Shown here in pieces: positions 29,443 through 37,742 of a DNA stretch of 64,000 nt. This DNA is from Bradyrhizobium murdochi (GTDB taxonomy: Bacteria; Pseudomonadota; Alphaproteobacteria; Rhizobiales; Xanthobacteraceae). The stretch covers positions 62,001 through 126,000 of the forward strand of contig NZ_AXAU01000020.1 of assembly GCF_000472965.1 (NCBI RefSeq), written 5' to 3'. The notes under the pieces are model-generated. The model was not told the DNA's origin. It saw only the letters and a list, made by a program, of their open reading frames with translations, and ran no database searches. Within the stretch, counting starts at the first letter, position 1; each line of letters starts with the position of its first letter. The translations under genes and the position numbers were made by a program.

Positions 29443-30585
29443 ATGACCGAACGTATTCAGGAATTCCTGCGTCACCGCCGCAGCGAGGGCCAGGACACCG
29501 AGCCGTGCCTCGTCGTCGACCTCGAAGTCGTGCGCGACAACTACCAGACCTTCGCCAAGGCGCTGCCCGACAGCCGCGTGTTCTACGCGGTGAAGGCCAA
29601 TCCTGCGCCCGAAGTGCTGTCGCTGCTCGCCTCCATGGGCTCCTGCTTCGACACCGCAACCGTTGCCGAAATCGAAATGGCGATGGCTGCCGGTGCGACG
29701 CCGGACCGCATCTCCTTTGGCAACACGATCAAGAAGGAGCGCGACATCGCGCGCGCCTTCGCGCTCGGTATTCGCCTGTTTGCGGTCGACTGCGCCGCCG
29801 AAGTCGAGAAGATCGCGCGCGCCGCTCCCGGCGCAAAAGTGTTCTGCCGCATCCTCTATGACTGTGCCGGCGCCGAATGGCCGCTGTCGCGGAAGTTCGG
29901 CTGCGACCCGGAGATGGCGGTCGAGGTGCTCGACCTCGCCAAGCGGTTGGGGCTGGAGCCGGTCGGCATCTCGTTCCATGTCGGCTCGCAGCAGCGCAAG
30001 GTGAAGGCGTGGGACCGCGCGCTGGCGATGGCCTCGACGGTGTTCCGGGACTGCGCGGAGCGCGGGATCAACCTGTCCATGGTCAACATGGGCGGCGGCT
30101 TCCCGACCAAGTACCTCAAGGACGTTCCGCCGGTCGTGCAGTACGGCCGGTCGATCTTCCGTGCGCTGCGCAAGCACTTCGGCAACCAGATCCCGGAGAC
30201 CATCATCGAGCCGGGCCGCGGCATGGTCGGCAACGCCGGCATCATCGAGACCGAAGTCGTCCTGATCTCCAGGAAGAGCGACGAGGACGAGGTGCGCTGG
30301 GTGTATCTCGACATCGGCAAGTTCGGCGGTCTCGCCGAGACGATGGACGAGTCGATCCGCTACGCCATCCGCACGCCGCATGACGGCGCGGAGATGACGC
30401 CGTGCGTGCTCGCAGGCCCCACCTGCGATAGCGCCGACGTGCTGTACGAGAAGATGCCGTACCCGCTTCCGGTGACGCTCGAGATCGGCGACAAGCTGTT
30501 GATCGAAGGCACCGGGGCCTACACGTCGACCTACTCGTCGGTGGCGTTCAACGGCATCCCGCCGCTCAGGACCTACCACATCTGA
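29443..30585 (+). CDS. Ornithine decarboxylase (fold-III PLP type)
   Basis: A 380-residue alanine-racemase-fold decarboxylase of the eukaryotic-like ODC group. PLP lysine K51 is in FYAVKANPAPEVL, the phosphate loop region includes HVGSQQ and EPGRGMVGNAG, and the catalytic cysteine C328 is in AGPTCDSADVLYEK. It makes putrescine from ornithine and some relatives also act on lysine. The ATG at 29443 follows GGAGGG; the ORF start at 29431 is a TTG that forms part of the ribosome site. Homospermidine synthase downstream uses putrescine, so the genes form one pathway. A long structured leader precedes it and a strong hairpin follows. Confidence 0.95.
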   Translation: MTERIQEFLRHRRSEGQDTEPCLVVDLEVVRDNYQTFAKALPDSRVFYAVKANPAPEVLSLLASMGSCFDTATVAEIEMAMAAGATPDRISFGNTIKKERDIARAFALGIRLFAVDCAAEVEKIARAAPGAKVFCRILYDCAGAEWPLSRKFGCDPEMAVEVLDLAKRLGLEPVGISFHVGSQQRKVKAWDRALAMASTVFRDCAERGINLSMVNMGGGFPTKYLKDVPPVVQYGRSIFRALRKHFGNQIPETIIEPGRGMVGNAGIIETEVVLISRKSDEDEVRWVYLDIGKFGGLAETMDESIRYAIRTPHDGAEMTPCVLAGPTCDSADVLYEKMPYPLPVTLEIGDKLLIEGTGAYTSTYSSVAFNGIPPLRTYHI

Positions 30586-30612
30586 GCTGCCTCTTTTTGA
30601 GGCTCGAATAAC

Positions 30613-30634
30613 GGGAGCCGGTGCGCCGGCTCCC
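30613..30634 (+). terminator. Stem-loop after ornithine decarboxylase gene
   Basis: GGGAGCCGG, a TGCG loop and CCGGCTCCC form a perfect 9-bp stem 27 bases after the stop codon. The following sequence is C-rich and lacks a clear U-run, so it may stabilise the 3' end rather than terminate fully. Confidence 0.55.
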
Positions 30635-30707
30635 TCCCCGTCATTTGCGAATTTTTGACAACGCTTTGCGCGGCAAGTTTGCCGTTGCGAGCGGGGACTG
30701 ACGTGCC

Positions 30708-31313
30708 ATGACTGCTTTGCGGAAGACCATTGCTGCCCTCATCTCCGATGCCGCTCCGTTTGCGATCCGCAGCGAGCGGGCCTCGGACGTTGCCGCGCGC
30801 GAGGCGCTGCTGGATGCCTGCTTTGGCGACAACCGCCATATGCGCACCTGCCAGCGCCTGCGCGACGGACGCACGCCCGCCGAGGGCCTCAGCCTTTCGG
30901 CTGTGAGCCAGGGCCGGCTGGTCGGTACGTTGCGGTTGTGGCACGTCAGCGCCGGGGGCATCCCGGCGCTCATGCTCGGCCCGCTGGCGGTGGAGGCATC
31001 CTCCCGCCAGCTCGGGGTCGGGGCTGCGCTGATGGACCACGCGCTCGCGGCGGCGAAGGCGCGTGGCCATCGCGCGGTAGTCCTGCTGGGCGATGCGCCG
31101 TACTACGCCCGCTTCGGCTTTTCGGCCGCGAAGACCGCCGAGCTGCGGCTACCGGGCGCGTTCGAGCGCGACCGGCTGCTCGGCCTGGAGATTTGCGAAG
31201 GCGCGCTCGACGGCGCCTGCGGCATGATCGTTCCGACCGGTGCACGCTTGCCGAAAACAAAGGCAGTGCGGGCCAGGAAGGCGAAGACCTTGCTCCTGCC
31301 GCGCGTGGCCTGA
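30708..31313 (+). CDS. GNAT-family N-acetyltransferase
   Basis: A 201-residue GNAT enzyme. The fold starts near residue 20 (FAIRSERASDVAAREALLD) and the acetyl-CoA-binding region is LGPLAVEASSRQLGVGAALMDHAL (about residues 87-110), followed by VVLLGDAPYYARFGF. This pattern is common in COG3153 acetyltransferases. Its place between ornithine decarboxylase and homospermidine synthase raises the possibility of polyamine acetylation, but nothing in the sequence proves it. The C-terminal tail is very basic (RARKAKTLLLPRVA). Confidence 0.88.
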   Translation: MTALRKTIAALISDAAPFAIRSERASDVAAREALLDACFGDNRHMRTCQRLRDGRTPAEGLSLSAVSQGRLVGTLRLWHVSAGGIPALMLGPLAVEASSRQLGVGAALMDHALAAAKARGHRAVVLLGDAPYYARFGFSAAKTAELRLPGAFERDRLLGLEICEGALDGACGMIVPTGARLPKTKAVRARKAKTLLLPRVA

Positions 31314-31487
31314 TCGTCAACGACATTCTCGTGCGTCGCTGGAGCGCCGGCGCGCCGCCGGCCTCCGATTTCGCCCGGCATTCCCGGTGACGTCCCCAGG
31401 GGTTGCGCGCGCCGGGGAAAAGCCCTTAAACCGCGCCCATCCCGCCGCCGGATCATTCCCAGGATCGTTCCCAAGATCGAGGTTCCG

Positions 31488-31877
31488 ATGCCCCGCCGCC
31501 TGATTTCCACCGGCTCGCCGTTCGAGAAGACCGCCGGCTACAGCCGCGCCGTCATCGACGGCGATTTCGCCTTCGTCGCCGGCACCACTGGCTATGACTA
31601 CAAGACCATGGTCATTCCGGCCGATATCACGAGCCAGGCGCGCAACTGCTTTGGCAATATCGAGGCGGCGCTGAGGGAAGGCGGCTTTGCGATGGCCGAC
31701 ATCGTCCGCGCCACCTACTACATCACCGACATTGCCGATGCGGACGCCTTCTTTGCGGTCTGCGGCGAAGTCTTCGGCGAGATCCGTCCGGCCACAACCC
31801 TGCTGGTGGTCGCCGGCCTCTACAAGCCCGAGATGAAGATCGAGATCGAAGTGACGGCCAGGCGCCGCACCGCCTAA
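31488..31877 (+). CDS. RidA-family protein
   Basis: A 129-residue RidA/YjgF/YER057c-type protein. It carries the usual conserved segments VAGTTGYD, NCFGNIEAALREGGF, RATYYITD and the arginine-containing EIRPATTLLVVAGL, corresponding to the residue that binds the carboxylate in imine deaminases. Such proteins hydrolyse reactive enamine/imine intermediates. It lies 42 bases before homospermidine synthase, whose mechanism passes through imines, so a protective role in that pathway is plausible. The ATG at 31488 is preceded by GAGG. Confidence 0.92.
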   Translation: MPRRLISTGSPFEKTAGYSRAVIDGDFAFVAGTTGYDYKTMVIPADITSQARNCFGNIEAALREGGFAMADIVRATYYITDIADADAFFAVCGEVFGEIRPATTLLVVAGLYKPEMKIEIEVTARRRTA

Positions 31878-31918
31878 TCCCTCCATTCCCACGAATTTCT
31901 GTTTCCGGAGACCAACTG

Positions 31919-33349
31919 ATGAACGCACTCGCCAAAATTCACGCGAAAGTCACTGGCCCCATCGTGATGATCGGCTTCGGCTCGATCGGCAAGGGCACGC
32001 TGCCCTTGATCGAGCGCCATTTCGACTATGACAAGTCGCGCTTCGTCATCATCGATCCGCATGAGGATGGCGAGCTCGCCAAGAAGCACGGCGTGCGCTT
32101 CATCAAGCAAGCCGTGACCCGCGACAATTATCGCGAATTCCTGATCCCGCTGCTCACCGAAGGCGGCGGCCAGGGATTCTGCGTCAACCTCTCCGTCGAC
32201 ACCTCCTCGGTCGACGTCATGACCATGTGCCGGGAGATCGGCGCGCTTTACATCGATACCGTGGTGGAGCCCTGGGCGGGTTTCTATTTCGACAAGAACA
32301 TCGGTCCCGAAAAGCGCTCCAACTACGCCCTGCGCGAGACCTTGCTCGCCGCCAAGCACAAGAGCCCGGGCGGCACCACCGCCGTCTCCACCTGCGGTGC
32401 CAATCCCGGCATGGTATCCTGGTTCGTCAAGCAGGCGCTGCTCGATATCGCTCGCGACACCAACACGCCCTTCAACGAGCCGAAGAGCCGCGAGGGTTGG
32501 GGCCAGCTCGCGCAGAAGCTCGGCGTCAAAGGCATCCACATCGCCGAGCGCGACACCCAGCGCGCCAGGAATCCCAAGCCGATGAATGTGTTCGTCAACA
32601 CGTGGTCGGTCGAAGGGTTCGTCTCCGAGGGCATGCAGCCGGCCGAGCTCGGCTGGGGCACCCATGAGAAATGGATGCCGGACAACGGCCGGCAGCACAC
32701 CGACGGCTGTGGGGCTGCGATCTATCTCTTGCAGCCCGGCGCCAATACGCGCGTCCGTTCCTGGTGCCCGACGCCGGGCGCGCAATACGGCTTCCTCGTC
32801 ACCCACAACGAGTCGATCTCGATTGCGGACTATTTTACGGTGCGCGATGGGACGAAGGTGGTCTACCGCCCGACCTGCCATTACGCCTACCACCCGGCTA
32901 ATGACGCCGTGCTGTCGCTGCACGAGATGTTCGGCGCCACCGGCAAGATGCAGTCGTCGTGGCACATCCTCGACGAGAACGAGGTCGTCGACGGCATCGA
33001 CGAGCTCGGCGTGCTGCTCTACGGCCATGGCAAGAACGCCTATTGGTACGGCTCGCAGCTTTCGATCGAGGAGACCCGCCTCGTCGCGCCCTACCAGAAC
33101 GCCACCGGCATGCAGGTGTCGTCGGCGGTGCTCGCCGGCATGGTGTGGGCGCTGGAAAACCCCGAGGCCGGCATCGTCGAGGCCGACGAGATGGATTTCC
33201 GCCGCTGCCTCGAAATCCAGATGCCGTATCTCGGCCCGGTGAAAGGGTTTTACACCGACTGGACGCCGCTGTCGGACCGGCCCGGCCTGTTCCCGGAGGA
33301 TATCGACACGTCGGATCCCTGGCAGTTCAGGAACGTGCTGGTGCGGTAG
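31919..33349 (+). CDS. hss: Homospermidine synthase
   Basis: A 476-residue NAD-dependent enzyme of full family length. The N-terminal Rossmann loop is GFGSIGKG (residues 19-26), followed by FVIIDPHEDGE. Conserved segments VNLSVDTSSVDV, TVVEPWAGFYFD, STCGANPGMVSWFVKQAL and YHPANDAVLSLHEM identify the bacterial homospermidine synthase group. It joins two putrescines, or putrescine and spermidine, to make sym-homospermidine, a main polyamine of rhizobia. The ATG follows CCGGAGACC. With the ornithine decarboxylase it completes a short polyamine pathway. Confidence 0.97.
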   Translation: MNALAKIHAKVTGPIVMIGFGSIGKGTLPLIERHFDYDKSRFVIIDPHEDGELAKKHGVRFIKQAVTRDNYREFLIPLLTEGGGQGFCVNLSVDTSSVDVMTMCREIGALYIDTVVEPWAGFYFDKNIGPEKRSNYALRETLLAAKHKSPGGTTAVSTCGANPGMVSWFVKQALLDIARDTNTPFNEPKSREGWGQLAQKLGVKGIHIAERDTQRARNPKPMNVFVNTWSVEGFVSEGMQPAELGWGTHEKWMPDNGRQHTDGCGAAIYLLQPGANTRVRSWCPTPGAQYGFLVTHNESISIADYFTVRDGTKVVYRPTCHYAYHPANDAVLSLHEMFGATGKMQSSWHILDENEVVDGIDELGVLLYGHGKNAYWYGSQLSIEETRLVAPYQNATGMQVSSAVLAGMVWALENPEAGIVEADEMDFRRCLEIQMPYLGPVKGFYTDWTPLSDRPGLFPEDIDTSDPWQFRNVLVR

Positions 33350-33553
33350 CACCGCGACACAGGCGCTGCAGCTCTCGCTGCAGTGCACATTGTTCTTCCA
33401 CGGCCTCGACCGGCGTAGAACTACGCACCCGAAGCCGGCGCCGTGTAACAGTCGATTAATCCAATCGCGCCATCCTGAAGGGTGAATTTCTGCGAGGGCC
33501 CTTGGGCCGTCGCCAAGCTTTTGAGCGGCGGCTCCCTCGGTGGAGCGAGCAAC

Positions 33554-33781
33554 ATGCGCAGCATCATTGCCATCGTGCTGTCGGCGGCGGCACTGGCGGC
33601 GTGCACGCCCGAGAGCGGCAGCAATGCTGATGTCACGGGCTCGATCGACAATTGCGCCCGCAAGCTTTTCAGCCAGTACAATCCCAAGGACAAGAAGCAG
33701 TGCGTCGCGGTGTGCATCGCCTGCGAGCGCGGCGTGGTGACGACCTGCTCGACCGCCTGCACGCTCAGGGGCGCACAGTAA
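33554..33781 (+). CDS. Small Cys-rich lipoprotein
   Basis: A 75-residue protein with a lipoprotein signal peptide and lipobox LAAC (lipidated C17). The mature part has six further cysteines: C34, then C50-x3-C54-x2-C57, and C65-x3-C69, which could form disulfides or bind a metal. The ATG at 33554 follows GGAGCGAG; the frame extends upstream to 33482 without support. It follows hss on the same strand at a distance of about 200 bases and its function is unknown. Confidence 0.8.
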   Translation: MRSIIAIVLSAAALAACTPESGSNADVTGSIDNCARKLFSQYNPKDKKQCVAVCIACERGVVTTCSTACTLRGAQ

Positions 33782-33803
33782 GCGCAGGCAAAGAGCCCAC
33801 CCG

Positions 33804-34544
33804 TCACTTCGCCATGTAATCGAACGCCACCGTCCCGAGACCCAGCGTCAGATCGGCCCTGAAATGCAGCGCGGAGATCACCTCGCGCACCGGGAGCCGG
33901 GCCACATCTGCAAGCGCGTGCGGAAACAGGCCGAGCGCCGCTGGGCCGGTCCACGCCTCCTTCAGCGTGATGTCTTCGAGATAGTAACGCACCAGTTCGC
34001 AGATCCGCGGGCTGCCGTCGACATGCGGGATGATCTTGAGCATGAAGTTCGGCGCCTTCATCGACTTCAGCACCGTGTCGTGGTCGACCGTGCGGTGCTT
34101 GTATCCCATCGTGGCGCTGGCGCAGAGTACCGAGCCGTAATGCAGCGTTCCGACCAGCACGTCGCTCTCCACGGCGATTTTCGGCAACGCCAGTTTCTTG
34201 GGGAATCCCCAGAGCTCGCGGCCGCCGGCGATCGGGCCCTCGTCGTCCAGATACATCGAATGGACGTAGGCGCCCTCCTCGCCCTTGAAGCGGACCGGGA
34301 TCACCTGCCCGGTTTCGGTGTAATCGCCGAAGCCGGTCGAGTCAGGCATGCGGATGAACTCGTATTTGACGACCGCATCAGTGACTTCCAGCGGCTCCGG
34401 CACCACCGCGGCGAGCGCGTCGGGGTCGGTGCGATAGGCGATGATGAAATATTCGCGGTTGAAGAAGCGATAGGGTCCCGGCGGAAACGACGGGTTAGTC
34501 AGCGGCATCGAATAGGCGGTTCGCCTGACATCGTCGATCTTCAT
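33804..34544 (-). CDS. Acetoacetate decarboxylase family protein
   Basis: A 246-residue protein with the length and motifs of acetoacetate decarboxylase. The Schiff-base lysine is in RELWGFPKKLALP (K116 or K117), next to the lysine pair that tunes its pKa. Other family segments are GPYRFFNREYFIIAYRTDP and GYKHRTVD. It would convert acetoacetate to acetone and carbon dioxide, although many genome-annotated members have different substrates. It stands alone, converging on the lipoprotein gene with 22 bases between stops. Confidence 0.92.
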   Translation of the reverse strand: MKIDDVRRTAYSMPLTNPSFPPGPYRFFNREYFIIAYRTDPDALAAVVPEPLEVTDAVVKYEFIRMPDSTGFGDYTETGQVIPVRFKGEEGAYVHSMYLDDEGPIAGGRELWGFPKKLALPKIAVESDVLVGTLHYGSVLCASATMGYKHRTVDHDTVLKSMKAPNFMLKIIPHVDGSPRICELVRYYLEDITLKEAWTGPAALGLFPHALADVARLPVREVISALHFRADLTLGLGTVAFDYMAK

Positions 34545-35294
34545 GGCTTGCCCTCATGTATCGTTACGCACGATTGAGCGATTGTGGGACAGCAGGCGAC
34601 GACATGCGAGACCGTAAAATCGGCAGACGGTCACAACATTGCCAAGTCACCGGGGGCGTGGAATCATGGGCGGGCAGCAATCTCGCTCAATTCGTAGCGC
34701 AAGATTCGAGGCGCCAATCAGGAACTTGAGTCCCAGCCCCGCGGCTTCCCGATACTTGAACGAATGAGCTGGAGATCAGGCACGGTTTGACGGGTATCGG
34801 CTACCGGGATGTCGCGATTGGAGCAAACCGGGCCTTAGCTGAACCGCGTAAACGTCGCGATTAACCCAAAGGCGACATCAGCAGCGCGGCCAATCGGCCC
34901 ATCCGCTGCCTAATTGCCCGCCGCGCGAGTGTCTTCCCAGGTCTCAGAAGATAGTCAAATTTGCGCTCTCTCCAGCCATGGTCGTTGGTCGCGAGCGTAT
35001 CGACACAGGCGTCGACGCTGGTACCGCAAACGGTGACGCGGTCTGCCGCAATTTGCGGAGCTGCTTTAGAGTCGTGGCAGCACAGCACCCACGCTCCCAC
35101 ATACGAACTTATCGAACGTCCAGAGAGCAAGTCAGAGTGACAGAAAGTTAATGTTTTTAACTCTGGTGCTTTTCAGGATCTTGCATACATCGTTATCACC
35201 GCTCGTACATATCGCTTATCACTGGCACGTGGCTTTCATCGCTGATGAGACCGCCAGTCGCGCTCCTGCAAACCTCGCACGGATGGAGCAGCGC
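34545..35294. other. 750-bp intergenic region, no supported gene
   Basis: Apart from the promoter of the acetoacetate decarboxylase gene on the minus strand, I see no convincing gene, RNA or repeat. An 89-codon minus-strand frame at 34861-35130 starts at TTG without a ribosome site and looks like a chance ORF. Base composition falls towards AT near 35140-35220, as in acquired or decaying DNA. Confidence 0.6.
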
Positions 35295-35492
35295 ATGCCA
35301 AAGCGTAGCCGTTTCAAACAAACGACATCCGTTAAAGAACGCCTTGCAGAAGAGGCGACGCGGTTGCGCAAGCAGGCGAAAGATACCCCACCGGGGTTTG
35401 AGCGCGAGCTCCTGGTTCGCAAGGCCCGGCGATCCGAGGCAGCTTCTCAAATGATCGAGTGGCTGACCTCGGCCCGCAAGCAACCAAGATAG
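35295..35492 (+). CDS. Small basic orphan protein
   Basis: A 65-residue, very basic, helical protein starting MPKRSRFKQTTSVKERL and ending SARKQPR. Similar short proteins beginning MPKRSRFKQTTS are, from memory, common hypothetical proteins in Bradyrhizobium, and they have no known function. The ATG at 35295 sits nine bases after GGAGC. The upstream in-frame extension to 35151 includes a hydrophobic stretch and is unlikely to be translated. It is followed closely by two more small orphan genes. Confidence 0.75.
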   Translation: MPKRSRFKQTTSVKERLAEEATRLRKQAKDTPPGFERELLVRKARRSEAASQMIEWLTSARKQPR

Positions 35493-35504
35493 GATCAAAC
35501 AGAA

Positions 35505-35732
35505 ATGGCTATTTATCGCCTATTAGAGAACTCTGCCCTAGGACTGGGGCCGAAGGAGGTTAATTGCATCATAGAGGCATACGAGCAAACGCTGCACACC
35601 CTTTGCGTCAAGGATCGCGACGATCCTCTTACGGAAATGATTGCGAAGAAGATCATCGGGATCGCGCAAACTGGTGTCCATGATGCGGCGCAGCTTTCGA
35701 CTCTGGCAATCAAAGAACTAAGCGTCCGGTAA
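35505..35732 (+). CDS. Small orphan protein
   Basis: A 75-residue acidic helical protein (MAIYRLLENSALGLGP... KELSVR) starting 12 bases after the previous stop, so probably cotranscribed. The middle region, KEVNCIIEAYEQTLHTL followed by DPLTEMIAKKIIGIAQ, is a typical amphipathic two-helix pattern also seen, as far as I recall, in many rhizobial hypothetical proteins. No catalytic motif, signal peptide or membrane helix. Function unknown. Confidence 0.75.
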   Translation: MAIYRLLENSALGLGPKEVNCIIEAYEQTLHTLCVKDRDDPLTEMIAKKIIGIAQTGVHDAAQLSTLAIKELSVR

Positions 35733-35772
35733 AGCCCCAGCAGTAACCGGCCTCGCTTTAAAGAGAACGTGC

Positions 35773-36009
35773 ATGGCAGAATATCGCGCCTACCTCATTG
35801 GCTCGGACGGCCAGTTCGAAAGCTCCCGCGCGTTCGTCTGCGACACTGACGAGAACGCTATCGTGTGGGCAAGGCAGATGGTGGGCCAGCAGCCCGCGGA
35901 GCTTTGGAGCGGAACGCGGCTGGTTCAACGCCTGTCCACTCCCGACCAAAGACAAGCCATCAGCCATGAAGTTCATGAAGGTCGATTGGTACCAAAGGAC
36001 GAGAAGTAG
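35773..36009 (+). CDS. Small orphan protein
   Basis: A 78-residue protein (MAEYRAYLIGSDGQFESS, then DTDENAIVWARQMVGQ and ELWSGTRLVQRL). The alternating strand-helix pattern fits a small ferredoxin-like fold. It is, from memory, a recurrent hypothetical protein in Bradyrhizobium. The stop TAG at 36007-36009 is followed in the same frame by a further 44 sense codons that look like part of another small protein (see next entry), so a fusion or readthrough history is possible. Confidence 0.75.
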   Translation: MAEYRAYLIGSDGQFESSRAFVCDTDENAIVWARQMVGQQPAELWSGTRLVQRLSTPDQRQAISHEVHEGRLVPKDEK

Positions 36010-36144
36010 GTCGGAAATGTAAAGCCAGAACTCTCAGCAATCCTAGCCGCCAACGGCGAAGTCAAAGTGAAGTGGGACAGCGGCCGGACCAGCTACTACC
36101 GGCGCAGCGTACCGACTAATCTTCGGTTGCAAGACATAACGTGA
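36010..36144 (+). pseudogene. Remnant of a small protein (VKWDSGRTSYYRR type)
   Basis: The frame continues directly from the stop at 36009 for 44 codons and ends with TGA at 36142-36144. Its C-terminal part reads GEVKVKWDSGRTSYYRRSV, a pattern that looks like the end of a short conserved protein, but no ATG or acceptable start with a ribosome site remains. A terminator-like hairpin begins at its stop codon, which suggests a formerly intact gene end. Confidence 0.45.
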
Positions 36145-36169
36145 GGCTGCCTCAGTTGGCGGCCTCTTT
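36143..36169 (+). terminator. Intrinsic terminator after small orphan gene cluster
   Basis: GAGGCTGCC, loop TCAGTT, GGCGGCCTC (one T-G wobble), then TTT. It overlaps the TGA of the remnant above and would end the transcript of the three small orphan genes. Confidence 0.7.
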
Positions 36170-36324
36170 CATTTCGAATGTCACCTATTGGCCCTTCGCG
36201 ACATATTGCACCGCCAACGATCTCGGTCGCTTACAAGGCAAAGCGGAAATCGATAGGCCGCCATCTATCACAGAGAGCGACGCTCGTGACCCGGACCGGA
36301 CATCGGTCACTGCTTGCTGCGAAG

Positions 36325-36354
36325 AAAGGCCGCCCCCGAAAGGGCGGCCTTTTG
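36325..36354 (-). terminator. Intrinsic terminator, probably for the Gly/Tyr-rich gene
   Basis: AAAGGCCGCCC, a six-base loop and GGGCGGCCTTT form a perfect 11-bp stem with T-rich sequence on both sides. It lies just beyond the stop codon (36368) of the minus-strand gene and may be bidirectional. Confidence 0.85.
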
Positions 36355-36367
36355 TTCGATTTTGCTT

Positions 36368-36685
36368 CTACCAACGCCCGGTCCCAAAGCTGAACCCGAT
36401 GCTAGGGCCACCGTAATAGCCCCCATAGGCGGGGCCGCCATAATACCCCGGCCGATCATAGTAGCCGTAGCTGCGGCGCACGTAATAACCGTCATCATCA
36501 TAGTCGCGCGTGATGTACCGAGGACCGCGGGTTCGCCAGCAGCGTCCATATTCGTTACAAACGAGGCGAACCTGATCTATGTTAGAAGCCTCCTCGCCTC
36601 CGAGCGCAGTTGGATTGAGCGGTGCTGCTGAAGCAGCTGTGACCAACGCAGCAACTGCGACGCAACCCAGAATCGCGCTTTTCAT
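36368..36685 (-). CDS. Exported Gly/Tyr-rich protein
   Basis: A 105-residue protein with a signal peptide (residues 1-20, MKSAILGCVAVAALVTAASA). After a middle segment with VCNEYGRCWRTRG, the C-terminal half is a Tyr/Gly-rich low-complexity tail (RSYGYYDRPGYYGGPAYGG). Such short proteins are frequent in Bradyrhizobium genomes and their role is unknown; surface or periplasmic location is likely. The ATG at 36685 follows GGAGGAGACACAA. A strong terminator lies after the stop. Confidence 0.82.
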   Translation of the reverse strand: MKSAILGCVAVAALVTAASAAPLNPTALGGEEASNIDQVRLVCNEYGRCWRTRGPRYITRDYDDDGYYVRRSYGYYDRPGYYGGPAYGGYYGGPSIGFSFGTGRW

Positions 36686-37001
36686 TTGTGTCTCCTCCAA
36701 ACGCGAAATTGCGTGGAAAATAACTGGCGAAGCGAAACAAGGTTCCAGGAATATGGATTGCTCCCCAGAAACGGCTGAAGTTTGATTGGTAATGATGCGC
36801 TGGGGAAATACCGCCACCGCCGCGCCCCGAAGCCTATGATCCGGCCGCACGGCTATCCATCCTCGCATGCACCGCTGCTCTTGACCCGAAGCTGCCGTCA
36901 CAACGCTCGCTGAGAAGCGAGCTCAATCACGTCCATGTGCCCACAAGTGGGAGCCTCACGGCGCAGGTCAGGCCGAAGCTTGATCATTCGGCCGATCGCT
37001 C

Positions 37002-37421
37002 CTAACCCACATAGTCGATCCAGGACGAATCGACGATCACGTACTCGGCTGGGAACCAATAGTAGTAATCAGTCAGATCGTCATAGACCCAATATCCGTA
37101 GTAGTAGATGTCGGCCTGTGCGAGTTGCATGCTGGCAAGCATGATACCAGGGGTCGTGTCGGCCAACTTCTGACGTGACCTCACTTTCTTAACCTGCATT
37201 CCAGCGGCGGTAACAGAGGTGACCTTGCCGTTGCTCACTTCGGTAAATACATCGGCTTTCTTTCCACTCGTATGGATCTTGTGCTTGCCATTCTTTTTGA
37301 TTTTTTCGCCAAGAAGGTCTTTTCCGTTGAGATGATGTTTCTCCTTCGCGAAGGCGATGCGAGATGCGTCGATCGTGGTAGCTGTCGCGATCAGTCCGAG
37401 TGCGAGACGCCGATTGATCAT
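37002..37421 (-). CDS. Exported protein of unknown function, Tyr-rich C-terminus
   Basis: A 139-residue protein. The N-terminus MINRRLALGLIATATTIDA has a possible twin-arginine signal (NRRLALG) with cleavage near residue 25. The mature part is Lys/His-rich at first (KEKHHLNGKDLLGEKIKKNGKHKI), then has VTSVTAAGMQVKKV and a tail rich in tyrosine and tryptophan (DIYYYGYWVYDD, YYYWFPAEY). I do not recognise the family. The ATG at 37421 is chosen because AAGGAG lies eight bases upstream; an adjacent TTG at 37424 is possible. Confidence 0.75.
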   Translation of the reverse strand: MINRRLALGLIATATTIDASRIAFAKEKHHLNGKDLLGEKIKKNGKHKIHTSGKKADVFTEVSNGKVTSVTAAGMQVKKVRSRQKLADTTPGIMLASMQLAQADIYYYGYWVYDDLTDYYYWFPAEYVIVDSSWIDYVG

Positions 37422-37742
37422 CAAACTTGCTCCTTTTGGAAATCAGCAATGATTCTGCGCCTACAACGTCGCTAGGAATTCCTGCAGCCGTTGTGACCAA
37501 TTCAGCTTTGGTCATTGGGACTGAACCCGTGGTGAACGGGCCGGCCACAGATAAGCTCCAAAGATCTTAGCCCATCATCACTCGTCATTGCGCCCACCGC
37601 CCAAGCAGTGAAGTTGCGCTCGTGGCCCCACCGCGTCGATTTTGGGATGCTCGCATAGCGGTCGCTATTGGAGAGAAGCGGATATTCAGCCCGCCGCACT
37701 CAACCAATCGCGCTCATGAGTACAGGTCTTGGGCAAGCGCCG
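37422..37742. other. 321-bp intergenic region, nothing firm
   Basis: Only the promoter region of the 37421 gene is expected here. A 65-codon minus-strand frame at 37502-37699 (MRRAEYPLLSNSDRY) has no ribosome site and is not called. No repeat family copy or RNA gene was recognised. Confidence 0.55.

Noticed and set aside
29108..29446. A 112-codon ORF in the odc leader ending in a TGA that overlaps the odc ATG
   Set aside because: Its composition is Arg/Pro/Thr-rich without any domain, no ribosome site precedes it, and it runs through the hairpins of the leader. Translational coupling is possible but unsupported.
34861..35130. An 89-codon minus-strand frame
   Set aside because: TTG start, no ribosome site, no recognisable motif; probably a chance ORF.
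37502..37699. A 65-codon minus-strand frame starting MRRAEYPLLSN
   Set aside because: No ribosome site or motif and no support from neighbours.
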